Of a DNA stretch of 64,000 bases, positions 43,959 through 57,000 are shown one piece after another (within the stretch, counting starts at the first letter, position 1; every line of letters starts with the position of its first letter). The stretch comes from Chamaecrista fasciculata. Its lineage: Eukaryota > Streptophyta > Magnoliopsida > Fabales > Fabaceae. The DNA is taken from the NCBI GenBank assembly GCA_003254925.1, contig QANZ01021145.1, forward strand, positions 78,835 through 142,834, in the 5' to 3' direction. The position numbers and the translations under genes are program-made. A model generated the notes under the pieces. That model did not search any database. It saw only the letters and a program-made list of their open reading frames with translations, and was not told the DNA's origin.

Positions 43959-44036
43959 TTAATTACTGGGCTGATCGAGACTCCATGCGTGGCAAGTGAT
44001 GGACTGAGAGATTTTGTAGGCTGCGATGGCCGCCAT
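43959..44036 (-). pseudogene. Detached copy of ARPC1 exon 1 (25-codon open frame)
   Basis: On the minus strand the ATG at 44,036 opens [18 protein letters not shown], then SLDQPSN and a stop at 43,959-43,961. It differs from the real exon 1 at three of the first 23 codons (V to A, NP to SL and S to P around the end). Homology stops within a few bases of the old splice donor, after which the sequence is unrelated. No later ARPC1 exon follows at lower coordinates. I read it as a promoter-plus-first-exon duplicate left without a gene; it could still be transcribed and make a 25-residue peptide. Confidence 0.85.
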
Positions 44037-44810
44037 TATTTCTCACAGAGGATGTATTATTATGTATGAAACAGAGGGAAGAAGAAGAAGAGATCGCGAT
44101 GAGTGAGAGTAATTACTAATTACTAATTAATTTAAGCATTCTACCAAATTACAAATTTTTATTTTATTTTTTGGGTTAATGATTTTCTCACTCCCTATAA
44201 TATCTCTAACGATTAATTTAAGCATTTAGCACGTATACGTGTTAAATTTTCTGTTGGAAATTTTTCGGATGGAATGAAAGAAGCTACAAAATTAAAACAC
44301 TATTGATGAAATTAGGTAAAGGCCGATGTGTAATATTCTTATCTTTGCAATCCAATATTTTATCATTTGTTTTTTATTTTGACCAAATTGCACTTTTGAT
44401 CCCATAACTTTTGCTCAGGTTTCAATTTGATTTCATAACTTTTTTTCTTACATTTTTATTAGTTTTATATCTTTTGCTCAGGTCTTAATTTGGTCTCGTG
44501 TTACATTTTTTATCTCATATCTTTGGGTCAGATTGCAGAATTGATATCATAACCTTGTAAAATGTTTCACATTGTGAGATTAACGGTAGAACTTTTTGCA
44601 AAGATATGGGATCATATGGGACCAATTATGCAACTGACCAAAAGATATAAGACTAAAAGTGTAACAAAAAAAGTTATGGAACCAAATTGAGGTCGTTTGA
44701 CTAAAAAATATGAGACTAAAGTGCACTTTGGTTTTGTTTTCTCAGTTTTGGCCTTTTAAGTTTTTCATATATTTTACTCATTGGTTTCAACAATTGAATG
44801 TTTTTTAGGT
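44037..44810 (-). promoter_or_regulatory. Duplicated ARPC1 promoter region, interrupted by a fold-back element
   Basis: From the copied ATG outward this stretch matches the ARPC1 upstream DNA: the purine-rich leader, the block around TATAATATCTCTAACGATTA, and further out the block around TTGGCCTTTTAAGTTTTTC, which in the first copy lies beyond the inserted element at 15,660-15,720. A different element (44,381-44,733) occupies this copy. So the duplicated unit reached at least about 0.45 kb beyond the ATG before either insertion. Confidence 0.75.
44381..44733. mobile_element. Fold-back MITE, GGCCAAAG family, in the second ARPC1 promoter copy
   Basis: 353 bp, GACCAAATTGCACTTTTG to AAAGTGCACTTTGGTT, with worn arms. 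A TTTT-rich flank makes the duplication hard to call. It occupies the copied promoter at nearly the place where the original copy has the GGTACC element. Confidence 0.75.
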
Positions 44811-45727
44811 TTGGAAATGGAGGAAATATTTTTTTCCACCAAAGTGTAATTTTGTTTACGTTGCAATTCAGCTCTTTATTTCTTTTGTTGTCATTTTGAT
44901 CGTTCAAGTTTTTTCAAAAGTTATATTTATTAGTTCTAATGACTATCATATATCTCTGGTTATAAGGTTGAATACGATGAGAGATTGTCACATCCAATTA
45001 TTGAGACTAAAGAAAAGGATAAAAAGTTGCATTGTATGCTACCCAAAAAAAATGATCAAAATTAAACTGTGACGTTTTTTTTTCCAAATCCAAGAAAGAG
45101 TAACACATGTCCTACATACATAGATAATGTATGTTCTATAATTTACATTGAATTAAATATTTGTTTATCAGTTAATAAAAGAATAAAAGAATGAGATCAA
45201 ATGACATTCACCTAGGTCAAAACGATATAATTCTTTAAACATGAGTGGTTGATGGACGCTTCACACTTGAAAAACTGGGGTCATAATAAATAATAAATAA
45301 ATCTTCTTTCACTTAAAAAATAAAAGATGACAAAATTGATATAATTTTATCTCTCGTTATGGGGGAGGATGATCTTGTTTAGAGATTGGCTGGAGCATCC
45401 TCATGGTATTTCCGCTTTACCATGGAAGAGGATGAGTTGTGTTAGCGGGTCCACAATTACACATGGGCATTGGTTGGCATTGATGCAAGATGTGTGGTGG
45501 AGTAATGTCAATGGTTGAGGGACTTCCGGGGAAAGCCAACATGGAAGGAACACCATAAAGTCTCAACAAGGTTTTTCGATATGTGCCAAGGTGAAATTCT
45601 TAGAATTGGTTTATTCTAAGTGAATACACTTTTATGGTGGAGTGTGATAGTTCGTGGTTCGAGAGCTATGATTGTCGGTGTTGACAATGAAGTTGAAAAT
45701 GTGGTTATTTTCAATCAGGTGGAGATT
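44811..45727. other. Intergenic DNA before the LTR
   Basis: No gene is supported to 45,360. From about 45,361 the sequence is GC-richer (GATTGGCTGGAGCATCCTC, GGGACTTCCGGGGAAAGCC) and may be the remains of the internal region of the retroelement whose LTR begins at 45,728. It is too worn to assign parts. Confidence 0.35.
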
Positions 45728-46118
45728 TGTTAGGTAGTTGATTGAAAATGGTAATAAGGAAAGATTCGTAAAGATTGTAATCTTATTTGATTAAAATTTA
45801 AGAAAATCTTGTGTAATATTTTCCTGACTTGTAATTCAGTTAGTTACCATATATTTGGGGATTAGCATCTTTAGTGGTTAAGGAAGTTTTTTAGTGATCA
45901 AGTAGTTCCTTTATGAGTAGGGTTTGGGATGCTTATAAATATATTAGTAGTTAGCTGAGGAGATGCACCAATTCAAGACACTTTAAGCATTGTATTTGAT
46001 TTTGAAATTCCTTCTTCTCTTGTATTTGTAGAGTGTGGAAGGTGTAGTTAAATTGTTGTTTTGTGAGAGTGTGGGTGTACTTGGGTTAAGGGTTGAGAGA
46101 ATATTGTGTGATGTAACA
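45728..46118 (+). mobile_element. Copia-like LTR remnant with adjoining 3' internal sequence
   Basis: The 391-bp unit begins TGTTAGG and ends GTAACA with matching inverted ends TGTTA/TAACA. It has a TATAAATATA box near 45,937. Immediately before it lies a purine-rich CAGGTGGAGATT tract of the kind that precedes the 3' LTR in Copia elements, and about 360 bases before that may be the worn end of the internal region. No second LTR was found. It abuts, to the base, the segment shared with a UTP21 intron. Confidence 0.6.
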
Positions 46119-46598
46119 ATTTGTGTGACATAAGTGATGGCACATACCAAATGAATGAATTGTATCAATAAAACAATAATACAAAAGAACTGTGAAAAAC
46201 TACTAAGAATGACACATAATTATGATAATGAACAATAAACATTTTAATTATGCAATTAAGACGTGAAGAGGATAAAATACAAGAATTATTAGAAATATCA
46301 AGTTACAATTATGAACAGCTAGTCTTATAAGACTACTTTACTGAAAGTTCATATAATAGTTTCAAGTTTCAACATGTGAAATTTAGTTAAAGCTTCTTGT
46401 TAAAAATGTTTTGGCAGTTCCTTTGAGAGGGAGGCTCATTGGGTACCCTGAAGGTAGTATGCTAAAAAAGCCCTGTATTGTAGTATATGAAAGAAACAAC
46501 TCTACCGATTGCAGCCTCTGCTATCATATCAGGTGCAGTTCTGCTTATCGGTTATTTGCAAGAATCACAACCATCCATAAGAGAATACAACAACATCA
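46119..46598 (+). repeat. About 480-bp segment also present at 62,271-62,754
   Basis: From ATTTGTGTGACATAAGTGAT to ACAACAACATC the two segments agree at an estimated 97 per cent, in the same direction. At the left the match begins exactly at the end of the LTR (46,118). A short open frame beginning at 46,487 ([13 protein letters not shown]-like, actually [16 protein letters not shown]) starts in it and extends beyond to 46,738; I do not recognise it. Confidence 0.9.
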
Positions 46599-47480
46599 AC
46601 AAGCAATCTTTAATTTCCCACGTTTTGTCTTTTCTTGAAGCTCTTGAGGATTCTGTTACTAAGACATTAGGCACGGAAGAGTCAAGGCCAGATGATCAGT
46701 GTTATATTTTTGGGAACAATTCCATATTATTTTTCTGATTGTATTGTTTTTAGTTTAGGTGTCCACGATGGTTTAATGGAAAAACCAGCATGGCATTTTC
46801 AGTGGCAACATCAGTTTTGAAGAATAATTGTCAATCTGTTATTCTCTTCAGTTTTGCCATTTTTTCTGTTGCGTTTTTTACTAACTGATTTAGTTAGTGA
46901 GTTACTTTTTTATGTTTTTCAGATTAGGTGGAGTTTGTTATGCGCTTAGTTTTTAATTAGGTTTTTCTATATATAACTGATCGATGCTTTTCAGCACATT
47001 AGTGTGTGTAGATTTCAGACCATTATTGGTGGAATAAAAATCAGAATTTATTCCCCTCAAATTTGTCTCTCTTTTCTCTTCTTGTTTTTCATGTCTCTTC
47101 TCTAAATGTTGTTCTTGCTGCCCAGTTTTGTGTTTCTTTTATGTCCTAAGGGTTACTAAACTCTACAATCAGGATTCCAGATCTCAATCTTATAAACCCT
47201 ATGGATGACTCCTAGTAACAAGGCTCTTTAAGCATCTGTTTTCCTTTTTTTTAAGCCGTAGATCAGTGCTTTTTTTTTTTTTGGCTTTCCATAGACCAGT
47301 ACTTCTTTGTATTCCTGATCAAATACATCACTNGTCCGTGTCCGTGTCGTGTCCCGTGTCTGTGTCAGTGTCCATGCTTCTTAGCCATAGACCAGTACTT
47401 CTTTGTATTCCTGATCAAACGCATCACTGCATACAACAAAGAGGAAAAAGAAAGAATGAGAAAGTGATTTAATTTACTAA
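46599..47480 (+). other. Unassigned DNA with LTR-like end and a short direct repeat
   Basis: The frame from 46,487 stays open to 46,738 (EALEDSVTKTLGTEESRPDD) without a recognised family. A tract ATTAGGTGGAGTTTGTTATG near 46,923 looks like another Copia-type polypurine tract plus LTR start, with a TATATAA box after it, but no right end was found. At 47,289 and 47,387 the phrase CCATAGACCAGTACTTCTTT recurs, about 98 bases apart, with GTGTCC-rich DNA and one undetermined base (N, 47,333) between. Confidence 0.4.
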
Positions 47481-48032
47481 GGATTGTATCCAGTTAAATT
47501 GATAATAAATTGCAAGCCGTTTCTATCAGCTTTCTTACTCTCAACAAGTAACTACCGATTCTATAGCTTTGTTGGTGGCTATTTGGCGTGGATAATGAAG
47601 GGTAATGAGCCCATCATGCTCTATTTCAGTCTTTGAATCATTTTGATCCCTCATAACTAACTTATTAGTTATTAGTTTAGTAAATCAACGCATTTATCAA
47701 GTTTTAAAAATATCCTTATTCATTAAGGAAGTTTCTGAATTAGATTTGATAGTCATATCCCGCTTATTAGATGATTTAGGAAAATATAATATTACCAAAA
47801 ATAACAAACACGATTTTGGCAAATAGAAAGAACACCAAGCGAAATAATGACGAAACACGTTATGATAAAATTTAATTTTGAATAATTTTATAATTGGATA
47901 TTCATCAATCAAAGAATTTCCTTAATTGTGAAATATGCATCCAAAGAATTTCCTCATGAATCTACTTTGAATTTGTCTCGAGACCATAGCCCAAATGGGT
48001 ACACTATTCACAGTTTTGTTAGGTAACCACAT
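47481..48032 (-). other. UTP21 3' UTR and downstream DNA
   Basis: Directly past the UTP21 stop the minus strand is AT-rich with several AATAAA-like words suitable for polyadenylation (for example near 47,700-47,950). No other gene, repeat family or RNA gene was recognised in this stretch. Confidence 0.4.
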
Positions 48033-51000
48033 CTAGATCTGAGTGTTACTAAGAAAAGCAACCACACATCTAGCACTCTGAAACAATCTATCTACCGTTT
48101 GCCATACCAAACACTGAACATCAAGAAGCTTCCTAGCCTTATCCTGCAGATGTAATTGCTGCCGAATCGTCTCACCATGTATCTGTAAGATGGAGAGGAA
48201 AAAAAACAAACATATAAACGTAGAATCAAATAAGTAACTTCATCCCCATTGAATAAAATCTCTATTAACTGTCAAACTGGCTAAAAGGACAAGCCCTTTT
48301 ACCTTTAAAAATAACTTGATGACAGCTTGTAGAAACTCAAAATCATTTCTGCAGGAGAGCTCATGGATAAAATAATCCAGCAGCAGTTCAATTGAAACCA
48401 ACTCAGGTCTCTTGTCATGCTCTTGCTGATCATCATCATCTATGATCTGAAGCATCCTAAGTTCCAAATCCAAAGTTGATGGAGACAATCCTTTTATATA
48501 ATCAGTGAAAGATGCATCTGCAACATAAGATGTCCATAAATAAAGAGATATGCTTAAAAAAACACTTTGAAGAAAAAAAGAAAGCTTTTGATTGATGAAA
48601 ACAAAAACAATATAAGATACAGATAAGAATCAGATTGTTTGCATGCTTACAATTGTCTAATTCGGTCGAGGATTGAAGAAGATAAATAAAACGAGATGGA
48701 GGCATGTCCACTCTTGTCTTGTTTATTGTTGCTTCAGCTCCCATTCCATCGTCCTTTTCTGATATCTTACTAGGCTCAAACAATATTTCCCCGGAAATAG
48801 ATGGAACTGAAGGCAAGAAAAATGGAGCCTTTTCAGGTTTCTTCGGGGGCTCAATAGGTTTATTGCGTGCCTTCAAGTTAAAGTTGATGGTCCAGAAAAG
48901 TTAGGAAAGATTAGAGGTCGGTCAGTCATGATTATATAAAGAGAGTGAATTTGATAGAGATAAAGTTCTACATATTCAAAAATAATAATTAGCATGATAA
49001 AAAATGTTGTAGAGAGAGATTAAGGACCTTAATAATGTCTAGATTGATCAAGCTTTGCCACTGACTCTTGGGCAGCAACGAGAGTGTAACCAAATCAGGG
49101 ATTTGCTTATCCTGAGTTGGGAAGCCCGGAGCATTCTTCAGTTTAGAAGCATTCACTTCCTTATCACAAGGCTCAACATGAGAATCTCCGGCCGAAGAGA
49201 CAGATGGTATCCTGATGCTCACAACCTCTTTTCCACTAGCATAGGAATCAAAATTTGAAGTACTAGAAAACATTGCCTGATTCACCCTGACAAAATTTCT
49301 TGCCATCAGTATTTATTAAGGTCTTAACTCTTTGGGTTGACTAACTTTTCAATTTGATCTCCAAAAAGGAAGAAAATAATTGGAACAAATTGAAGGGTTT
49401 ACACATTGAAGGAACAAATTAAGAATTAGTAATCTTTGTATATGAGTGTGTACAAAGAAAATTTATAGACTATCTTCAGAAAACCGTGAAATTTGAAATC
49501 TCACCATAGGTATACTCCATTTTGATCAGCATGGGTAGTCGCTAATATATCCATATTTGGGGACAGGGATAGTGCTGTGATAGACACATCAACATGTATT
49601 GCATCTATCTGTCTGGCTAAGATTACATCCCAAATTCTAAGACTTCCATCCATGCTAGATGACACAAGCCACTTACCATCCTCACTGAAGGACAAGTCTG
49701 TAATACGATCTGTGTGACCTTCAAATTTCCGAACAAGTCTAAGAGCAACAACATCAAATAATTGGATAGTAAAATCATCCACAATGATAGCCAGAAGACC
49801 TGAAAAACACAAAACTCATGATCATTTTATGATTGCAAACTTTAAATAATAGGTTTAATCAATCCACTGATCCCTATAGTCTACATTATTTTTAATTGGG
49901 TCCAAATTGAGTTCTTATTTTACATTTTACAATTAAGCCCCGACATTTAATAACACAATGTTCATTAATTCAGAGATGATATGGTAAGTTGAAATGACAT
50001 CTAGACTCATTTATAATGCAATAAGCATCCATACAGTAAAACTTTAGAAAATAGTAATAACAACAAATAAAATGTAAGATTACCCATTATTCAGAATTAG
50101 AACTACAATTACCCAATTGAAAATTGATGTAAAATATAATGACTAATAAATTAATTTAACCTAGCATAAGGTAATAATACACTAGAAAAAAATCAAAGTA
50201 GCCAATGTAGTCAAACCACGCAGTACCTTATAGTGCTTTAGTAAATTTTGCATAGAAAAGTGAGAAAACTCAGTCCAAGCCAAAAAAGTGGGAAACCTAA
50301 TATTTAAAATAAGAAGCCCAACCCAAGCGTTTGATAAGAACCAGATATTATTTAAGTTACCAATTATTTTGGGTTTTGTTAGTCTAGTTGTGTATTTCTA
50401 CACTTTGAGGGCAACTTTATATTGTAAATTTGATTACGTAACACTTTGAAATATGATTCTAATGGTTTAGTGACTCTGATTATTAGAGTGACTTCAATCT
50501 TGATGTTTATTATCTTAAAATAGTTAATTTATATCTCAAATGTTGCAGACTTACATTTCTTTATTTTTGTACAGCACTGGCGTTTTTTTATTTTAACACT
50601 ATTATAGCACTTCACTTGGGAGTGTGCCTTTTTATCTTAAAATAGTTAATTTATATCTCAAATGTTGTAGACTTACATTTCTTTATTTTTGTACAGCACT
50701 GGCGTTTTTTATTTTAACACTATTATAGCACTTCACTTGGGAGTGCCTTTTTATCTTAAAATAGTTAATTTATATCTCAAATGTTGCAAACTAACATTTC
50801 TTTATTTTTGTACAGCACTGGCGTTTTTTATTTTAACACTATTATAGCACTTCACTTGAGAGTGTGCCTTTTTAGCACTTCTCACCTGAGGCATTTACGA
50901 GTTTGGTGCCTTAAGGGCGCCTTTTGCCTTTGACTACCTTGAAAGTAACTATAAAAAGTTATTAGCAAAAGTTACCATTGTGACGATGGTAAACAATCTT

Positions 51001-54000
51001 AACAACAGAACAACCAATCTCCCATCTGGATTTAAATTGACGTTCCTTGAAGTCCCAAGCCTGCCAGCAAAAAAAAGTTTATTATAACTGAAACTTCCAA
51101 ATAGAAAGTAACATGTGAATCTGTGTTCCTCCTATTTTTCCTTTTTTTTAATACAAGAAAAAGACAATATGATGATGAGAGCAGAGAAGAATTTGGACAC
51201 TCTTATATTAAGAGATAATGTGACAGTGTAAATAGAGAATGATTTAATGTGTGGGACTCTAGTGTTCACCGCTCAAGTTAAACCCACTACTCAAGTAAGT
51301 TGTTATCAATCACTCTACATGACATTGTCAAGTTATCTCCTCACAAGATCCAAATCCAACAGAGAACAATGAATAAAAGAGGTCAGGTGGTCATCCCTAA
51401 CCCAAAAAAACAGAAAAAAGACTATTTAATTCAAAAGAGCTGTCTGATCCTCCACCAAAGATGTAACAGAAAAATTTTTCAAATAAATTCTGTTGTATTC
51501 CATCTTAGCCAAAATAAAGCATAAACAAGAAACGAAAAGTACATAACCAAAGAACTTCATAATGCCTTTTTTTTAATCAAAATTCATCAGCTTGATAGAT
51601 AAGAAAATCTATATATTAGCTGGGCAAACCTAGCTGTAAATAAAAATACCAAACAGTTTATTCCAAATGTGCCATGTCGCTTCTCGAGTGGAATTTAGAA
51701 ATAGATGATTATTTATCTTTGAACTTCAAAAAAATGTGACACAAGCATTCAGTGGACTGGCAACCACAGAGATCACATTCAAATAAGACCAACCTTTATA
51801 TCTCCATGATATCCTGCACTTATCATGAGGGTATTTGTCGAGTCACAGGCAACTCCAACCACTTCTCCATCATGAGCACAACTTTTTTGTTCTGTCATAT
51901 CAATGTAAGCACCCCGGCTGATTCCAGATTGAAGGTTAAATTTTTCAATCCAACCACCTGCAGTCCCTAGCAACGCAAAATTGCCACATGCACTGATTGC
52001 ACAAGCCTGTAACCATATGAAAGCAATCATCCACCAGAATCCAACGTTGTCCATAAAAACTGATCATACACCCTATTAGAGATGCAACATATTGTCTGAT
52101 CTCAAATCTTGATTATAGCATCATTATTTTCAATGTTCAACCACTGAGAGCAAGCTACATACTGCTTTGCCAGAATATAAGGGACCCAGTGAAACACAAG
52201 CTAAGCATTCAGAGATAAGCAACATATTTCACTCATTTCCATTCTCAAAGTTGCAGATACCAAATAAACTGACAAAAAAAATCAACACAAAAGCTCAAGG
52301 TGCATTTGGTTTAAGGAAATAATTTTGGTTTCCGTTATCTATTACTATTTCTTAAATTCTATTTTCAATTTTTGTAAGTTGACGTTGTTGGGAGGGTTTT
52401 AATTGTTCACTCCCGGCCCGAATGGAAGACCATTACACGGGTAGGCTGAAGCAGTGGCGGATTTAGCCAAAACAATATATTCCCCCCCCCCCCCCCAACT
52501 GAAAATACTGGCTCCGCCCCTGGGCTGAAGAAACACATTGTTTAACAAAAAGAGGCTTACTTTTTTTGTAAAGCTAAAAAAGATATCAGAAGTTAGTTTT
52601 TGAAAGTGCTAGAAACATCTTTTTGACGTTTCTTGTTTCAGAATGTTTAAGAAATTATTTCCAAAAACAAATTAAAAAAAATTGTGTCAAAAACATCTAT
52701 AGTCATATTTTCTGTTTTTTGAATGAAAACAGGGCACAATGAAACCGAACACACACTTAAAGTTTTAGGAGAAGGCTCAGAAATGGTCTATACATCTTCA
52801 AAACACCCCTTGACTGGAAAGAAATAATCAAACTCCTAACAATTCTGAGTCTCAGATGCCATGAGAAGAACAAAATCAACCCAAATTCATTTTTAATCAA
52901 CAGAAACATCAAGCCAAAAGAAGTCCAGCAGCAATATATACATATACTCTTCTTTACTACACAGGAAATTTAATTAAATTTAGAGAGATGCTAACCTTTA
53001 CGGCTGTTGGATTTACTGGGCAAGGTTTTAATATATGCTCACCAAGGACAAAGTTTTGAAGTCTCCACACATATGCTTGGGCAGTATTCATATGACAAGT
53101 AACCACATTGCACCAGTCACGTTCTCTAATCTCAGCTGAAGTAATATTTAACAGGAAAAAAAAAACAATTAAGCATTTAGATACCTCAGCTAAGACAAGA
53201 CAATTATTCATGAAACATATAATGCTGGGAGTGCATTAAAAAATTAAAAAAAAATAATACATGATTAAGTATGTGCAATTGCATTTTTATTTTATAAAAT
53301 GTGTTCATGAAACTGCAAATTGATGACTATGGAATGTTTCCTAAATAATATGACACACAATTAGAGTAGATGTATCTAAAAGTTGGTAAAACTAGAGTGC
53401 AGGAAAGCCCTAATGACTTCCATGATCAATATAACAACTCCACATGCACTTTGGTCCTAGTGGTTTCATAACATGATCAAAATAATGTGCTTTTGGTCCC
53501 ACTAGCCTTATAGAAGTTTCAATTTTGTCCTCCCCCGAGTTTAAAAAAAAAAACAACGATACCCTCCTATTCTACTAAAGGATCCAATTTTGCCCTTTTA
53601 TCATACTATCCGTCAGTAATTCAGTGCCAAACTAACAATATGCTGGCTTATACATTACTTGATGAAACTTGTTAACTCACTCTTCTTCAAATGAACCCAA
53701 AAAAAAAATCGACGGAGATGAGAGGGAAAAAATTAGGTTATTCCACAAACATTGCTTGCTCTTGAACAAGAGGGCAAATTCAAACTTATATGAAACCACA
53801 AGGACCAACAGGTATTTATACCTGAAGTTTTATATAGATTACCAGAATGAAGATGCTTTGGTTCCAACTCAAAATGCACAATGGGTGTACTTTTTGAACA
53901 CTAATCCTTTAAATTGCTTTTACTACAAAGCAATAACCATGTTGAGTCACACAATCACTTCAACAACAACAACCAAGCCCTTTTTCCACTGTCGTTGATC

Positions 54001-57000
54001 CATATTCATGAGATACGACAAAAGTTTTACGTTGGTTGTCGCCTGCCTAACACAACCCTCCTCTTTTAACGGGCTTGGGACCGTCAATGTGAGCTTAAGC
54101 AAACACAATCACTTCAAGGAAGCAAAATGAAAAACAAGTTTAACAAAAAGCACTACTTCCTAAATATTTAGTTACTTATGCAGGCAAGCAAAATAAGCAC
54201 AACAATTCAATATTATTAAGTAATCTGACTCTTAAACAAAATATGCATGCTTGATAAACAGACACTGTCAGTAAATTTGATTGACAGTATCGAGTTGAAA
54301 ACTCTCTTACTCGTTTTAAACAACTAACACATGTAGAAATCGGCCAAATGGTCCCAGTTATTCTAGTTGGATTATTAGCATTGTTCAAAGCTTCAAAAGA
54401 ATAAGGATAAATGTACTACTCATTTTCCGGTTGCATGTGTTTGACATTGTTCTGTTATGCCAAAGCTTCAATTAGGAAATCAATGAGGAAAAATAAATTG
54501 TATTGGAGTCTGTAGTTATTTTCACAATGATCATGATCTGCTGTTTCAAGTACAGCAACTCTCTTCGTAACCTCGTGAGTCGTTATTGTCTTATTTAAAA
54601 TTAACGTGAGCTTTCTGTAAACTTTATTCTATTATTTATAAATCCAGCCTAGCATCACCATTAATATTTATTTAAGCTTCACATTAAACCACTGATGAAA
54701 AAACCTAGAAGATTTATTGTAGAAGAAATAGCGAATAAATATCCTTGGAAAATAGAATGTCTGATATCTAACATCTAATATATTTTATATTTTGAATTTA
54801 GATGTGGTTTCGGTTTCTCTTCCACCGTGCCTTGGTTACTAAGTGTACAAGTTCTGAGCTCTTTCATACAGAAAAAAAAGTTATTAGTAAGAAAAGAGAA
54901 AGAGATAAAGAGGAAAATCACAAGTCAAAAGAAAATTAGAAGAAAATAAAACAAAGCCTAAGACGCTAAGAGATGAAGCAAAGCTGTGTAATGCTCCATC
55001 ACTATTAAGATAATGGAAACAACTAAAACAAAAGCAACATGACCCTAAATTCCCAAAATTGTGACAAAAAATCTTAAACCCATAAAATTTAGGCCACCAC
55101 ATGAACAATCACCCACTATTCACCAATTTATAAATTGATATATTTGTCAATCATTCCCAATCAACTTTACTTGCGAATTGCATTTAAAAAAAAAAAACTT
55201 AGGTTATTAGATGAAGTTCTTTGATAAGTTACAATGTCCAGAACTATTTCACATGAATGGATGAAACTCAAGCACAACAAACCAACTAGCATAAACAAAA
55301 GACTACTAGGAAAAGCCTTACCGCAGTCAAATGCAATCACAGGCTTTAGTTTTATCTCTTCCTCCTGCACAAAAACAAAACATTTACATAGAATTAGATA
55401 AAGGTAGCCACTTATTTAGAACAAAATACCCTTGCATATATTACTATGATTATCTTCCCTTGCAATAATAAATTAACTACAACCACTTATTTAGAACAAA
55501 ATACCCTTGTATATATTACTCTTATAATATGATGGGCTTAGTCCTAGTGGGGTTGCTGAACTTAAGACATATAAAAGAAGAGAAAAACAAGTTCGGCCTG
55601 CTGTTAGTACAGGGCCAGCACCAGATCAGACCAAGGTTTACAAGAGGAGAGGCAAGAGTAGGCTGAACAGTACAGAGGACGAGGAGAGTAAAGCATAACG
55701 GCTTCTGACACTTGGTGGAATTGTGGTGAAGGAGTGTGTGCGCATGTCTTTATACGAGGTTGGAAAGCTTCTATTGAGCATCAGGGAGATATTTGGGAAA
55801 CTTTTGGGAGAGGCTTGGCCTTTTGAATCAGTCTATGTTACTTTTCTATCTTAGCTTCTATTCCTTTGTTTCTACTGCATTAGCTGCTTTTTAGTTGCTT
55901 GTTTGTACCAAATCTCTCTTATTTGAATGAAGTAAGGGGCTGTTTTCCAGTCTCTAGTACTATTCAGTAAAAGGAATCCTATCATAATATAATAGTATTA
56001 AATAAGTATTTCACTAATATAAAATTGACTAATTCTTTAAAATCATAATTAAAAATTTCACAATAACTTTTTTAAGACTCATCCATTAAAAGATAATAAT
56101 TAGTAACACTCAATGTCAAAAATAACACCTGGACACACTATCATAAGCCCACCAAATATAATGATAAATTAATAGTTTCCACAATGAAGAATATAACATG
56201 AATATAAGTTAAAGAAATATGTTTCCAAGTAAGTTATATTTTCAGTAATGGAAATCATTGTTATTATTTAAGGTATGCCAGTCATCTTTTAATTTGAAGA
56301 AAGTAATTTACCCCTGGTAATATATGCACAAACACGTGTTTTATGTGGATTCATCTCTAAATTCAGAATCACCTTTTGTCCTACAGCCCTTTAATTCCGA
56401 AAAAGCTATTTGGTGCTTTCAATGAATCCTAGGTATGTGCTTTCAATTTTGAATGATGTATTTTGCTTAGTTTCAGGGGCTCCGTAGGAATAATCTTTAT
56501 GGCTATATGTGTTTAGCCCATGCTCAGGTCAGCCTCCTGTCTCCTTAACATATATAGAAGGAAATCAGGATCTTTACTCTACTACCACTATCTTTCCTAA
56601 GATGAAAGATCAATTCAACGTATCTTAGCCTTTTCAATCCCTCATCACTCAAGGTTAGCATCAACCATAATGGGGTCTGTGGTAATTTTAATCTTGCTCA
56701 TATCACATACCATGATGGTATCATAAATACTAAAACTGGAACACTGATGTTGGATATAATATAATTTCAAAGGCACACAAGATAACACCTTGACATCATA
56801 TCCGGCCAAAAGGGTGTTATTTGATGACAACCAAATTATTTTGTCAACTCACATCACAAGGTAAAACGTTTTAAATGTCTTTATGCTCCCAAATTTACCC
56901 TTGCCTTTTCTGATGACAATCAACTTCACATAAGAATATAAAATATAATAAATTATGAAAAAAAAAAGGGTATTTTTTACTTATTGAAAGGGATAAAGAA

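Noticed and set aside
43955-44340. Second complete ARPC1 gene
   Set aside because: Only exon 1 and its upstream DNA are present; the next sequence is unrelated and none of the later exons occur near it.
46936-47060. Second full LTR after GTGGAGTTTG
   Set aside because: There is a polypurine-like tract and a TATA-like box, but no right end, inverted termini or target duplication could be found.
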